A DNA stretch of 15,202 nt from CBDCWA01 sp046048295. GTDB lineage: Bacteria > Pseudomonadota > Alphaproteobacteria > Rhizobiales > Hyphomicrobiaceae. Numbering within the stretch: position 1 is the stretch's first letter; the number at the start of each line of letters is the position of its first letter. The stretch spans positions 1 through 15,202 of the forward strand of contig JBJOGJ010000076.1 of the NCBI GenBank assembly GCA_046048295.1. The letters are read 5' to 3'. Shown here in pieces: positions 1 to 6,565 of the stretch. The translations under genes were made by a program, and so were the position numbers. The notes below the pieces were generated by a model. The model was not told the origin of the DNA and searched no databases. It was given only the letters and a program-made list of their open reading frames with translations.

Positions 1-39
1 TTCTACACGTCGTGGCGGGGTGGGTGCAGGAGAGAGAAT

Positions 40-288
40 ATGAGTGACAAGTCGAGTTCCAGGATCCGTTTCGCAATGATATGGCGCGTACTGGCAATTG
101 TTGCCGTGGCGGCACTCGCGACAGTGGATTTCCATCAGGCGGCTACTGCTCAGCAGGCGCCAGCGGGTCAGAAGGTCTGCCGTGCGAAGTCGATCGATGG
201 CCGCACGACGTTGACGTGGTTCTGCCCGGTGGACCTAAAATGCTGCTACAACCCGGCAACCCGTGCTGGATCCTGCGGCGGTTGCTGA
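40..288 (+). CDS. Small exported six-cysteine protein, function unknown
   Basis: 82 residues; I do not recognise the family. The ATG is preceded by a good purine-rich ribosome site (AGGAGAGAG, 28-36). Residues 8-37 have the layout of a Sec signal peptide: basic start, hydrophobic core about 14-29 and an ATA-QQ cleavage-like site after residue 37. This would leave a mature protein of about 45 residues. The mature part has exactly six cysteines, at 47, 62, 68, 69, 79 and 82 (C-x14-C-x5-CC-x9-C-x2-C), with the last residue being Cys. Six cysteines with an adjacent central pair suggest up to three disulfides formed in the periplasm or outside the cell. The order resembles knottin-type miniproteins, but this is pattern only. 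It lies on its own, more than 550 bases before the next gene. The coding call rests on the ribosome site, signal peptide and cysteine spacing. Confidence 0.6.
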   Translation: MSDKSSSRIRFAMIWRVLAIVAVAALATVDFHQAATAQQAPAGQKVCRAKSIDGRTTLTWFCPVDLKCCYNPATRAGSCGGC

Positions 289-844
289 ACGGCTTGTACG
301 AACTGTCTGGATTGGGCTGACGTTCGAGTTTCCCCGGCGCGATCTGCCTTTTCCGGAGCGGAGCCGTTGAGGCTGCGTGCCGTCGCGCCTGCCGTCCACG
401 CAGCACTTGCACCGATCCCAGCTTATTCGACACCGGGCCATCGTTTCGAAAGCATCCGCTCTCGCTGCGGGCATGGCCAGGTTGCATCATGAATCCCTAT
501 GCTTTAGCGGCAAGAGAAGAGCACGGAAAATAGCAGCACGGAAATTATGAAACGCTTGAGTCATGCTAAGACTAGTTAATGTATTGGGCTGAATTTGTAC
601 TGATCTATTTTAACTCTCTCAGCCAAATCACCATGCGAAAATAACAAAACCAACTACAGTAATTGTTGTTGCAATCGTTCCACACCCGTCAGCGTCTGCG
701 ATGAAGGACGCTCGTGGAGCGTGCGATGCAGGGTACTTCGGTTTCTCGGTTCCGGGCGGACTAGGTCTAGGCGCCCAGCGCGTCTCCGTGTGCTGCTGCG
801 CGGGATTTTCTTGGCATTAACGCGAGCGTCTGTCGGGGTAGAGT
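289..844. other. Gene-free stretch with an AT-rich core
   Basis: About 555 bases with no convincing gene on either strand. Positions 541-660 have 42 G/C in 120 bases (35 percent), far below the flanking genes. A 10-base direct repeat (agcacggaaa) occurs at 520-529 and 535-544. A weak plus-strand promoter-like pair, TTGGGC at 584-589 and TATTTT at 606-611 with a 16-base spacer, could serve the sugar operon starting at 845, but would imply a 220-base leader. The AT-rich core is best read as the promoter/regulatory zone of that operon or as a relic of insertion; the sequence does not decide. Confidence 0.45.
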
Positions 845-2158
845 ATGTCTGTAGCGTGTCTTGCGGGTGTCACACTGCCAGGCGAGCGTGAGGATCCCCG
901 TGATCCGCGCCATAGCGCGACATGCCGCCTGTGTGCCGAACCGGTCGACACGCTGATGGTGGACCTGGGTGTAACGCCGCTGTGCGAAAGCTTCCTTTCG
1001 GCCAGCCAGCTTGACACGATGGAACCGCACTATCCGCTCTCGGTGCTCGTCTGCCCGAGCTGCTACCTCGCCCAGCTCAAGCAGTACGTCTCCGTTGGCG
1101 ACATCTTCCACGAATACGCATACTTCTCGTCCTACTCCACGAGCTGGGTGGAGCACGCGAAACAGTACGTCCACCAGATCACGCATCGTCTCGGCCTCGA
1201 TGAGAATTCGTTCGTCGTGGAACTGGCGAGCAACGACGGCTATCTCCTTCAGCATTTCCTGCCGCTCGCCATTCCGGTCCTCGGTATCGAGCCTGCAGCA
1301 AACGTTGCCGAGGCTGCACGATCGAAAGGCGTCCCGACCCGGGTGGAGTTCTTCGGCCGCGCGCTGGCAAGAGAGCTTGTGGCGGAAGGCAAGCACGCCG
1401 ATCTCATCATCGGCAACAACGTCCTGGCGCAGGTGCCCGACCTGAACGATTTCGTCGGCGGCATCGCTATCCTGCTGTCGAAAGATGGCGTGGCGACGCT
1501 CGAATTTCCCCACCTCCTTCGTTTGATCGAAGAGCGTCAGTTCGACACGATATATCACGAGCACTTCTCCTACTTCTCGCTGATCACCATCGCCAAGATG
1601 GCGGCGCGACATGGCCTCGAACTCGTCGATGTGGACGAAATTCCAACGCACGGCGGATCGCTCCGTGTCTACCTTCGCCACGCGGCGGCGGCAGGCGTTG
1701 TCTCCCCGCGCGTCCAATCGCTGATCGAGCGGGAGACCCTGTTCGGTCTGACGCGGATGGAGACCTACACCGACTTCGAGATGGCTGTGCGCAACCTGAA
1801 GCAGGAATTGCTGCAACTCCTGACAGGTCTCAAGCAGCAGGGCAGGTCTATCGTCGGGTATGGCGCGCCGGGCAAGGGCAACACTCTGCTCAACTACTGT
1901 GGCATCGGCCCGGACATCCTGGATTTCACGGTTGATCGAAACCCCTACAAGCATGGCCGATTTACACCCGGCCGCCGCGTGCCGATCCACGCGCCGGAGG
2001 CACTGGAAGCCGCCCGGCCGGACTACGTCTTCATTCTCCCATGGAACCTGAAAACTGAGATCATGGCGCAGCTCGATTTCATCTCGTCCTGGGGCGGTAA
2101 ATTCATCGTGCCGGTCCCGCGGCCGATGATCGTCGATCCGACGGAGGTAGCGAAATGA
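845..2158 (+). CDS. SAM-dependent sugar C-methyltransferase (zinc-binding, TcaB9/TylCIII-like)
   Basis: 437 residues, full length for the three-domain NDP-sugar C-methyltransferases. The N-terminal zinc-binding domain shows two CxxC pairs (C27/C30 and C70/C73). The central Rossmann methyltransferase domain has the SAM motif ELASNDGYLL at 126-135. The YHEHF motif at 237-241 matches the Tyr/Glu/His cluster known to act as the catalytic base in TcaB9-type enzymes. The C-terminal domain carries GYGAPGKGN at 338-346 and a second Rossmann-like fold. Family members add a methyl group to carbon 3 of a 4-keto-deoxy nucleotide sugar, giving a branched sugar. The true start could be a little downstream: residues 1-23 lie outside the conserved zinc domain and the ribosome site (GGGGTAGAG) is imperfect. 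The stop overlaps the next start as ATGA (2155-2158), so the two genes are translationally coupled. The sugar substrate cannot be told from sequence. Confidence 0.9.
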   Translation: MSVACLAGVTLPGEREDPRDPRHSATCRLCAEPVDTLMVDLGVTPLCESFLSASQLDTMEPHYPLSVLVCPSCYLAQLKQYVSVGDIFHEYAYFSSYSTSWVEHAKQYVHQITHRLGLDENSFVVELASNDGYLLQHFLPLAIPVLGIEPAANVAEAARSKGVPTRVEFFGRALARELVAEGKHADLIIGNNVLAQVPDLNDFVGGIAILLSKDGVATLEFPHLLRLIEERQFDTIYHEHFSYFSLITIAKMAARHGLELVDVDEIPTHGGSLRVYLRHAAAAGVVSPRVQSLIERETLFGLTRMETYTDFEMAVRNLKQELLQLLTGLKQQGRSIVGYGAPGKGNTLLNYCGIGPDILDFTVDRNPYKHGRFTPGRRVPIHAPEALEAARPDYVFILPWNLKTEIMAQLDFISSWGGKFIVPVPRPMIVDPTEVAK

Positions 2159-2955
2159 AGGTCGTGCTCTTCTGCGGAGGGCTCGGAACACGCATCCGCG
2201 AATACTCCGACAACCTCCCGAAGCCGATGATTCCTGTCGGCCAGTTCCCGATCCTGTGGCACGTGATGCAGTACTACTGCCATTACGGACATCGCGATTT
2301 CGTGCTCTGTCTCGGCTACAAGTCGAATGTCGTTAAGGATTATTTCCTGAACTTGCGGACGGAGATCCAGGGCGATCTTCTCATCACCGGCGGTGGGCAG
2401 AAATACGAGCCTATCGGCGCGATGCCGGAGGATTGGCGCGTCGCCCTGATTGACACCGGGATCTGGAGGAACATTGGTGAGCGTCTGTGCGCCGTTCGTG
2501 CGCACGTCGAGAACGAAGAGATTTTCCTCGCCAACTACAGCGACGGTCTGACCGATCTGAATCTCGATGCGATGATCGAGACGTTCAAGGCAAGCGGCAA
2601 GATCGCCTGCTTCCTGGCGGTGCGTCCTCCGCTATCGTATCACTTCGCCGATATATCGGAGAACGGCACGGTCGACGGTCTGAGGGGCTCGACGAACAGC
2701 GAGCTCTGGATCAACGGCGGCTATTTCGTCTTCCGTCGCGAGATCTTCGACTACATCAAGCCCGGCGAAGAACTTGTGCTCGAGCCTTTCCAGCGGCTGA
2801 TCGAAGAAAAGCAGCTTATGGCCCTGAAGTACGATGGGTTCTGGCGGGCAATGGACACGCTGCGTGATCGCCAGGTGCTGGAGGACATGGTCGAGCAGGG
2901 CGACATGCCGTGGCGGAGCTGGGATCAGATGGCAACGCGGAACGCAGCGGAATAG
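2155..2955 (+). CDS. Sugar nucleotidyltransferase, glucose-1-phosphate cytidylyltransferase (RfbF)-like
   Basis: 266 residues, close to RfbF length (about 257). The signature GGLGTR (8-13) with K23 in LPKPM binds the nucleotide triphosphate and sugar phosphate. PILWHVMQYY and FVLCLGYKSNVVKDYF match the RfbF subgroup, and D130 in NYSDG is the expected metal-binding Asp. The family makes CDP-glucose from CTP and glucose-1-phosphate. Where RfbF proteins have a DTG...TGGRL stretch, this one has DTGIWRNIGERL (about 102-113), so nucleotide and sugar specificity should not be assumed. It starts inside the stop of the methyltransferase gene (ATGA overlap) with a strong site GGAGG (2143-2147). The next gene begins 3 bases after its stop. 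The context suggests it activates the sugar phosphate that is later C-methylated. Generic sugar-phosphate nucleotidyltransferase is the safe product name. Confidence 0.88.
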   Translation: MKVVLFCGGLGTRIREYSDNLPKPMIPVGQFPILWHVMQYYCHYGHRDFVLCLGYKSNVVKDYFLNLRTEIQGDLLITGGGQKYEPIGAMPEDWRVALIDTGIWRNIGERLCAVRAHVENEEIFLANYSDGLTDLNLDAMIETFKASGKIACFLAVRPPLSYHFADISENGTVDGLRGSTNSELWINGGYFVFRREIFDYIKPGEELVLEPFQRLIEEKQLMALKYDGFWRAMDTLRDRQVLEDMVEQGDMPWRSWDQMATRNAAE

Positions 2956-2958
2956 GCA

Positions 2959-3615
2959 ATGCTTTCCCTCGAGATCCCGCAGTCGGGTCGTCCCACACGC
3001 GTGCTGTGCATAGGGGCACATGCCGATGACATTGAGATTGGCGCCGGCGGCACAATTCTCGGCTGGTTGTCTGCGGGTGCCAGGCTGGATGTCACGTGGT
3101 GCGTGTTGAGTGGCGGCAGCGATCGCGCTGCAGAGGCAGAGGCTTCGGCAACCGCGTTCCTTGCAGGAGCGCATGCCGCGACATTCGAGATAGCCGAATT
3201 TCGCGACAGCTATTTCCCGACTGAGGGACCGGCCATTAAGGAATGGTTCGCCAAGCTTCGCGAGCGCATCGAACCGCCGGACGTGATATTCTGCCATCAG
3301 CGGGACGACGCCCACCAGGATCACAGAGAAGTCGCACGCCTTGCCTGGAACACGTTCCGTGATCACCTGATCCTCGAATACGAAATTCCGAAATGGGACG
3401 GCGATCTGGGACAGCCGAACAGCTATGTCGCGCTGCATGCCGGAATTCTGGATCGCAAGCTTGAACTGCTGCATCGCCATTTTGCCACTCAGGCTGGCAA
3501 GGACTGGTTCGACCAGGAGGTCTTCCGTGGCCTGGCCCGTATTCGCGGTATGGAATGTCGCGCACCTGATCGGTATGCGGAAGCTTTTTACGTACGCAAG
3601 CTCAGGCTTGGATAA
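2959..3615 (+). CDS. PIG-L/LmbE family deacetylase
   Basis: 218 residues, usual size for the single-domain PIG-L family. The zinc motif AHADDIEIG (20-28) corresponds to the family's (P/A)HPDD signature, and the second metal/catalytic motif HQDH is at 119-122. Family members are zinc-dependent hydrolases that remove N-acyl groups from sugars such as GlcNAc-PI, GlcNAc-Ins or bacillithiol precursors. Inside a nucleotide-sugar operon the likely job is N-deacetylation of an amino sugar or of the finished glycan unit; the substrate is inferred from context only. It has no signal peptide, so it is cytoplasmic. It lies 3 bases after the nucleotidyltransferase stop and is almost surely co-transcribed. 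The next gene starts about 80 bases later. Confidence 0.88.
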   Translation: MLSLEIPQSGRPTRVLCIGAHADDIEIGAGGTILGWLSAGARLDVTWCVLSGGSDRAAEAEASATAFLAGAHAATFEIAEFRDSYFPTEGPAIKEWFAKLRERIEPPDVIFCHQRDDAHQDHREVARLAWNTFRDHLILEYEIPKWDGDLGQPNSYVALHAGILDRKLELLHRHFATQAGKDWFDQEVFRGLARIRGMECRAPDRYAEAFYVRKLRLG

Positions 3616-3695
3616 TCGATATGCCAGATCGGTTGCTGGCCGGTAATGTGCTTGCATCGCACGCCGTCCGCCCCGTTCGAGCCTCAGACAGGAGA

Positions 3696-4775
3696 ATGAC
3701 TGACGTGCGGGTCCTCATCACAGGCAACATGGGCTACATCGGACCGGTCCTGGTCCGTCACCTGAGGCATGTCATGCCGTCGGCCACGCTGATCGGCTAT
3801 GACGCGGGCTATTTTGCCCACTGCCTCACCGGCGCTCGGGATCTGCCGGAAACGCGTCTCGACCAGCAGCACTACGGCGATATCCGCGAATTGCCTGCCG
3901 CCCTGCTGTCCGGCATCGACGCGATCGTACATCTTGCTGCGATTTCGAACGATCCCATGGGCGCAAAATTCGAGGCCGTGACGCACGAGATCAACCAGCA
4001 GGCAAGCCTGCGACTGGCAGAGATGGCGGTCCAGGAAGGTGTCAGGAACTTTGTCTTTGCCTCGAGCTGCAGCATCTATGGTGCGGCGGACGGCGGCGCC
4101 GCGCGCAAGGAGGACGATGAGGTCAATCCCCTGACCGCCTATGCGCGCTCCAAGATCGGGACCGAGCGGGGCCTGCGCCAGATGCCGCTGCGCGACATGA
4201 CCGCAACCTGTCTCAGGTTCGCGACCGCGTGCGGCATGTCGGACCGGTTGCGGCTGGATCTCGTCCTGAACGATTTCGTCGCCTGCGCCCAGACGTCACG
4301 CCTCATTACAGTGCTGAGCGATGGATCGCCTTGGCGGCCGCTGATCGACGTCGCCGACATGGCGCGCGCGATCGAATGGGCGATCGCCCGTGACCCTGCA
4401 AACGGTGGTGCCTTCCTTGCGCTCAACGTCGGCAAGGACGAATGGAACTATCAGGTCAGGGATCTGGCGAACGCCGTCGCCGCGGCTGTGCCGGGAACCG
4501 AAGTGAGCATCAACACGTCGGCCCAGCCCGACCGGCGCTCCTACCGCGTCAACTTCGATCTCTTCAGGGAGCTTGCTCCAGCCCATCAGCCGCAGGTGAC
4601 GCTGGAGCAATCGATCGCCCTGCTCGCACGTGGGCTCGAGGCCATGTCCTTCGCCGACAGCAGCTTCCGGAACTCGTTCTATATGCGGCTCAAGATGCTG
4701 GAGCATCATTTGGCGAGCGCAACACTGCTGCCGGATCTGCGCTGGGCGGAGGTGGCCGCGGCCCGCCGCGCCTGA
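3696..4775 (+). CDS. NAD(P)-dependent epimerase/dehydratase (extended SDR), sugar-nucleotide type
   Basis: 359 residues from the chosen start. The Rossmann motif GNMGYIG (10-16, GxxGxxG) follows a short VRVLIT strand, and the active-site pair is YARSK (Y149, K153), preceded by the SSCSIYG strand that supplies the catalytic Ser/Cys region. The C-terminal half (PWRPLIDVADMARAI) is the substrate-binding lobe typical of nucleotide-sugar epimerases, dehydratases and reductases. I prefer ATG 3696 because GGAG (3691-3694) lies directly ahead and the nucleotide-binding strand starts at once. GTG 3705 is at better spacing and possible. An upstream in-frame ATG at 3621 would add 25 residues without homology-like features and has no ribosome site. 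It is the last gene of the sugar operon. Whether it epimerises, dehydrates or reduces the sugar cannot be told. Confidence 0.85.
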   Translation: MTDVRVLITGNMGYIGPVLVRHLRHVMPSATLIGYDAGYFAHCLTGARDLPETRLDQQHYGDIRELPAALLSGIDAIVHLAAISNDPMGAKFEAVTHEINQQASLRLAEMAVQEGVRNFVFASSCSIYGAADGGAARKEDDEVNPLTAYARSKIGTERGLRQMPLRDMTATCLRFATACGMSDRLRLDLVLNDFVACAQTSRLITVLSDGSPWRPLIDVADMARAIEWAIARDPANGGAFLALNVGKDEWNYQVRDLANAVAAAVPGTEVSINTSAQPDRRSYRVNFDLFRELAPAHQPQVTLEQSIALLARGLEAMSFADSSFRNSFYMRLKMLEHHLASATLLPDLRWAEVAAARRA

Positions 4776-4811
4776 TCTCGCAGGTTCACGCACATCGCCG
4801 TTAGCCGCCAT

Positions 4812-4848
4812 CGACACCGGTCAAGGCTACCTGCCGCCGCCGGTGTCG
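4812..4848. repeat. Inverted repeat between convergent genes, possible bidirectional terminator
   Basis: Perfect 9-bp arms, cgacaccgg at 4812-4820 and ccggtgtcg at 4840-4848, with a 19-base loop. It sits 37 bases after the plus-strand SDR stop and overlaps the end of the minus-strand small ORF (stop at 4827-4829). Location between convergent genes fits a shared terminator, but there is no T-run on either side and the loop is long. Confidence 0.3.
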
Positions 4849-5024
4849 GAGCTATCCTGGTCGTGCTGCGGTTGCACGCCCGCCAGCACCTGCTCACCGA
4901 GAATAGGCGCGAGTTCCCGGCGAATATCTTCCAGCAACGCCTCGCTTTCGCGCACGACGCTCTGAGCGGCTTCCAGCTCTGCTGCAGCCCGCGCCAGAAC
5001 GGTCCTCTTGTTCACGGCGAACAC
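4827..5024 (-). CDS. Small coiled-coil hypothetical protein
   Basis: 65 residues from GTG 5024; family not recognised. Upstream on the minus strand is a strong ribosome site (AGGGGGAG, about 5029-5036) with five bases to the GTG, which decides this start over the in-frame GTG at 5054. A second GTG at 5015 is possible. Residues about 5-40 are rich in Ala, Glu, Leu and Arg with regular hydrophobic spacing (LARAAAELEAAQ, ESEALLEDIRREL), predicting one amphipathic helix or coiled coil. The tail is polar and ends in DTGGGR. Third codon positions are mostly G or C, as in neighbouring genes. It lies 111 bases downstream of the TPR-cytochrome gene on the same strand, so it may share its transcript. 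No signal peptide or membrane segment is seen. It could be a chance ORF. Confidence 0.45.
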   Translation of the reverse strand: MFAVNKRTVLARAAAELEAAQSVVRESEALLEDIRRELAPILGEQVLAGVQPQHDQDSSDTGGGR

Positions 5025-5135
5025 GCCTGCTCCCCCTCGGTCTGCTGAACACACGATTATTTACCGGCGAATCGGCTGGAACGGCGTTCAAAAATGAGCG
5101 GGACTAACAGGAATCTCATTGGCCCGGGCGAGGCG

Positions 5136-6137
5136 TCATTGCTCCGGGCCGAGGCTGTTGATGTACGCGACTATGCTGTCGACTTGTGCCTCCGAGAGGG
5201 CGAACTTCGGCATCTGGTCATGTGGCGCCGCGATCCCGCGCGTGAGGGGCTCGCGCAGTGCCAGCAGCGGGTGACGCTTCTGCAGGGCGCGAAACTCGGG
5301 TGCCTTTGGATTGGGGCTGGCGCCGGTGCTCCCGACGGCATGGCAACCGCTGCAGTTTGCCTCGACGATTGCCTTGCCCGCCTGCACCCGTTGTTCGCTC
5401 TCCTGCCCGAGATCGTCTTTCACGCCGAGTTTCGCAAGAGCCGCGCTGGCGCTCGTGAGAGATCGGTCGAGCAGCAGCGCAGTCTGCAGGTCGGCGGCTG
5501 CAGCCTTGTTTCTTCCGCGTGCGGCTTCCAGGTAGCCCCTGTTCGCATAGGCCGTCGCATAGATCGGATTGAGTTGGATCGCGCGCGTATAATCGGAATG
5601 GGCCTGATCCAGATTGCCAGCCCTTCTGTGCACGAGTCCACGGTTGTTGTACGCGCGTGCGTTGCCGGGCTCCAATGTTATGGCGTTGTTCAGGTCAGCT
5701 ATCGCGCCTGCCGTATTGCCGGCCACGAGGCGCACGTGCCCTCGTTCGAGGTAGAGCCACGCAGAGTTCGGAGCTTGCTTCAGGGCATCCGAATAGTCTC
5801 GCTCGGCAGCCGTGTACTCCCGCCCCACCACGAATGCCCGGGCCCGCCCGCCAAGCGCGAGTGCATTCGCCGGCTGCAGGCGGATGGCCTCGCTGTAGTC
5901 GTTGATGGCTTCGGTCGTTGCACCGGCTGCGACACGGGCGTCGCCGCGGTAGCGATAGGCCAGCGCGCGCTCTCTGTCGCCGCCTCCGCCGGATATGATC
6001 CTGTCGCAGGCGGCGACATACTGCTTCGAGAGGGTTGCCCGCCTGCACTCCGCGAGGTCGTCTGCAAGAGCAGATGAACAGACGCAGGCACCAAGCGCGA
6101 GAACTGCAAATTGTCGAGTGGTCCGGCCGGTGAGCAT
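5136..6137 (-). CDS. Exported TPR protein fused to a c-type cytochrome domain
   Basis: 333 residues. A Sec signal peptide (residues 1-25, cleavage-like SALA-DD) leads into a short segment with C31 and C44, a spacing seen in many rhizobial periplasmic TPR proteins. Five tandem tetratricopeptide repeats then follow, about 58-91, 92-125, 126-159, 160-193 and 194-227. After a linker, residues about 248-333 form a small class I cytochrome c domain with the haem-binding CSGCH (C262, C265, H266) and a probable distal ligand M309 in MPKF, ending in the helix QVDSIVAYINSL. Haem would be attached in the periplasm by the Ccm system. The TPR array suggests a protein partner; that partner and the electron donor are unknown. 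The start is supported by GAGGA about 7 bases upstream. It lies alone between tRNA-Lys and a small coiled-coil ORF. Confidence 0.88.
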   Translation of the reverse strand: MLTGRTTRQFAVLALGACVCSSALADDLAECRRATLSKQYVAACDRIISGGGGDRERALAYRYRGDARVAAGATTEAINDYSEAIRLQPANALALGGRARAFVVGREYTAAERDYSDALKQAPNSAWLYLERGHVRLVAGNTAGAIADLNNAITLEPGNARAYNNRGLVHRRAGNLDQAHSDYTRAIQLNPIYATAYANRGYLEAARGRNKAAAADLQTALLLDRSLTSASAALAKLGVKDDLGQESEQRVQAGKAIVEANCSGCHAVGSTGASPNPKAPEFRALQKRHPLLALREPLTRGIAAPHDQMPKFALSEAQVDSIVAYINSLGPEQ

Positions 6138-6370
6138 GTCGCATCCTCATGTCGCAGGGAATGTGGACCTCACCGCTAGCGCCCGATGAAGGCAGGCGCT
6201 TTGAGATATCACAAGGCGACGTGCTGCACCGAACTCCGTTCGAAAACTCAATGAGGAAAGTCGCGTCGAGTGGTGCCGCTCCGGGCGCACACGCGAGGAC
6301 GCGACTGCGGCATGCCGTCCCGCTCGAATACTGCGAAGCGGGGCGCACCTGTTTGGGTTCGGAATTTTAA

Positions 6371-6446
<76 letters not shown>

Positions 6447-6482
6447 GGACCAGATTGCGAGGAAGGCCGCAAGAAGGGAGCC

Positions 6483-6511
6483 GTCTAACACTGGCAGCCG
6501 AGAAAGTAAAG
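6483..6511 (-). promoter_or_regulatory. Possible promoter of tRNA-Lys
   Basis: On the minus strand CTTTAC (6506-6511) and TTAGAC (6483-6488) are separated by exactly 17 bases and end about 36 bases before the tRNA. CTTTAC is one base from the alphaproteobacterial -35 CTTGAC; the -10 match is weaker. It lies between the rodA stop and the tRNA, where such a promoter is expected. Confidence 0.35.
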
Positions 6512-6550
6512 TGTCAGCAACCGCAATCCCAGCCCTTTGTCCACCGTCCC

Positions 6551-6564
6551 GGCTGCCGGCAGCC
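6551..6564 (-). terminator. Palindrome just after rodA, possible terminator
   Basis: GGCTGCCGGCAGCC is a perfect 14-base palindrome one base after the rodA stop codon. It can fold as a 5-bp GC-rich stem with a CCGG loop at the 3' end of the mre operon message. No T-run follows, so it may only protect the 3' end or act with Rho. Confidence 0.3.
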
Positions 6565-6565
6565 G

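Noticed and set aside
143..490. Minus-strand ORF of 115 residues overlapping the small exported protein
   Set aside because: No ribosome site or domain; Arg/Ser/Pro-rich composition is that of a shadow frame.
767..2191. Minus-strand ORF of 474 residues
   Set aside because: Antisense shadow of the C-methyltransferase gene; composition is rich in Arg and His with no recognisable domain.
5094..6077. Plus-strand ORF of 327 residues
   Set aside because: Antisense to the TPR-cytochrome gene, which has signal peptide, repeats and haem motif.
6319..6342. cccgct/agcggg inverted repeat downstream of tRNA-Lys as a terminator
   Set aside because: Only 6 bp, no T-run, and about 30 bases past the tRNA end; not stronger than chance in GC-rich DNA.
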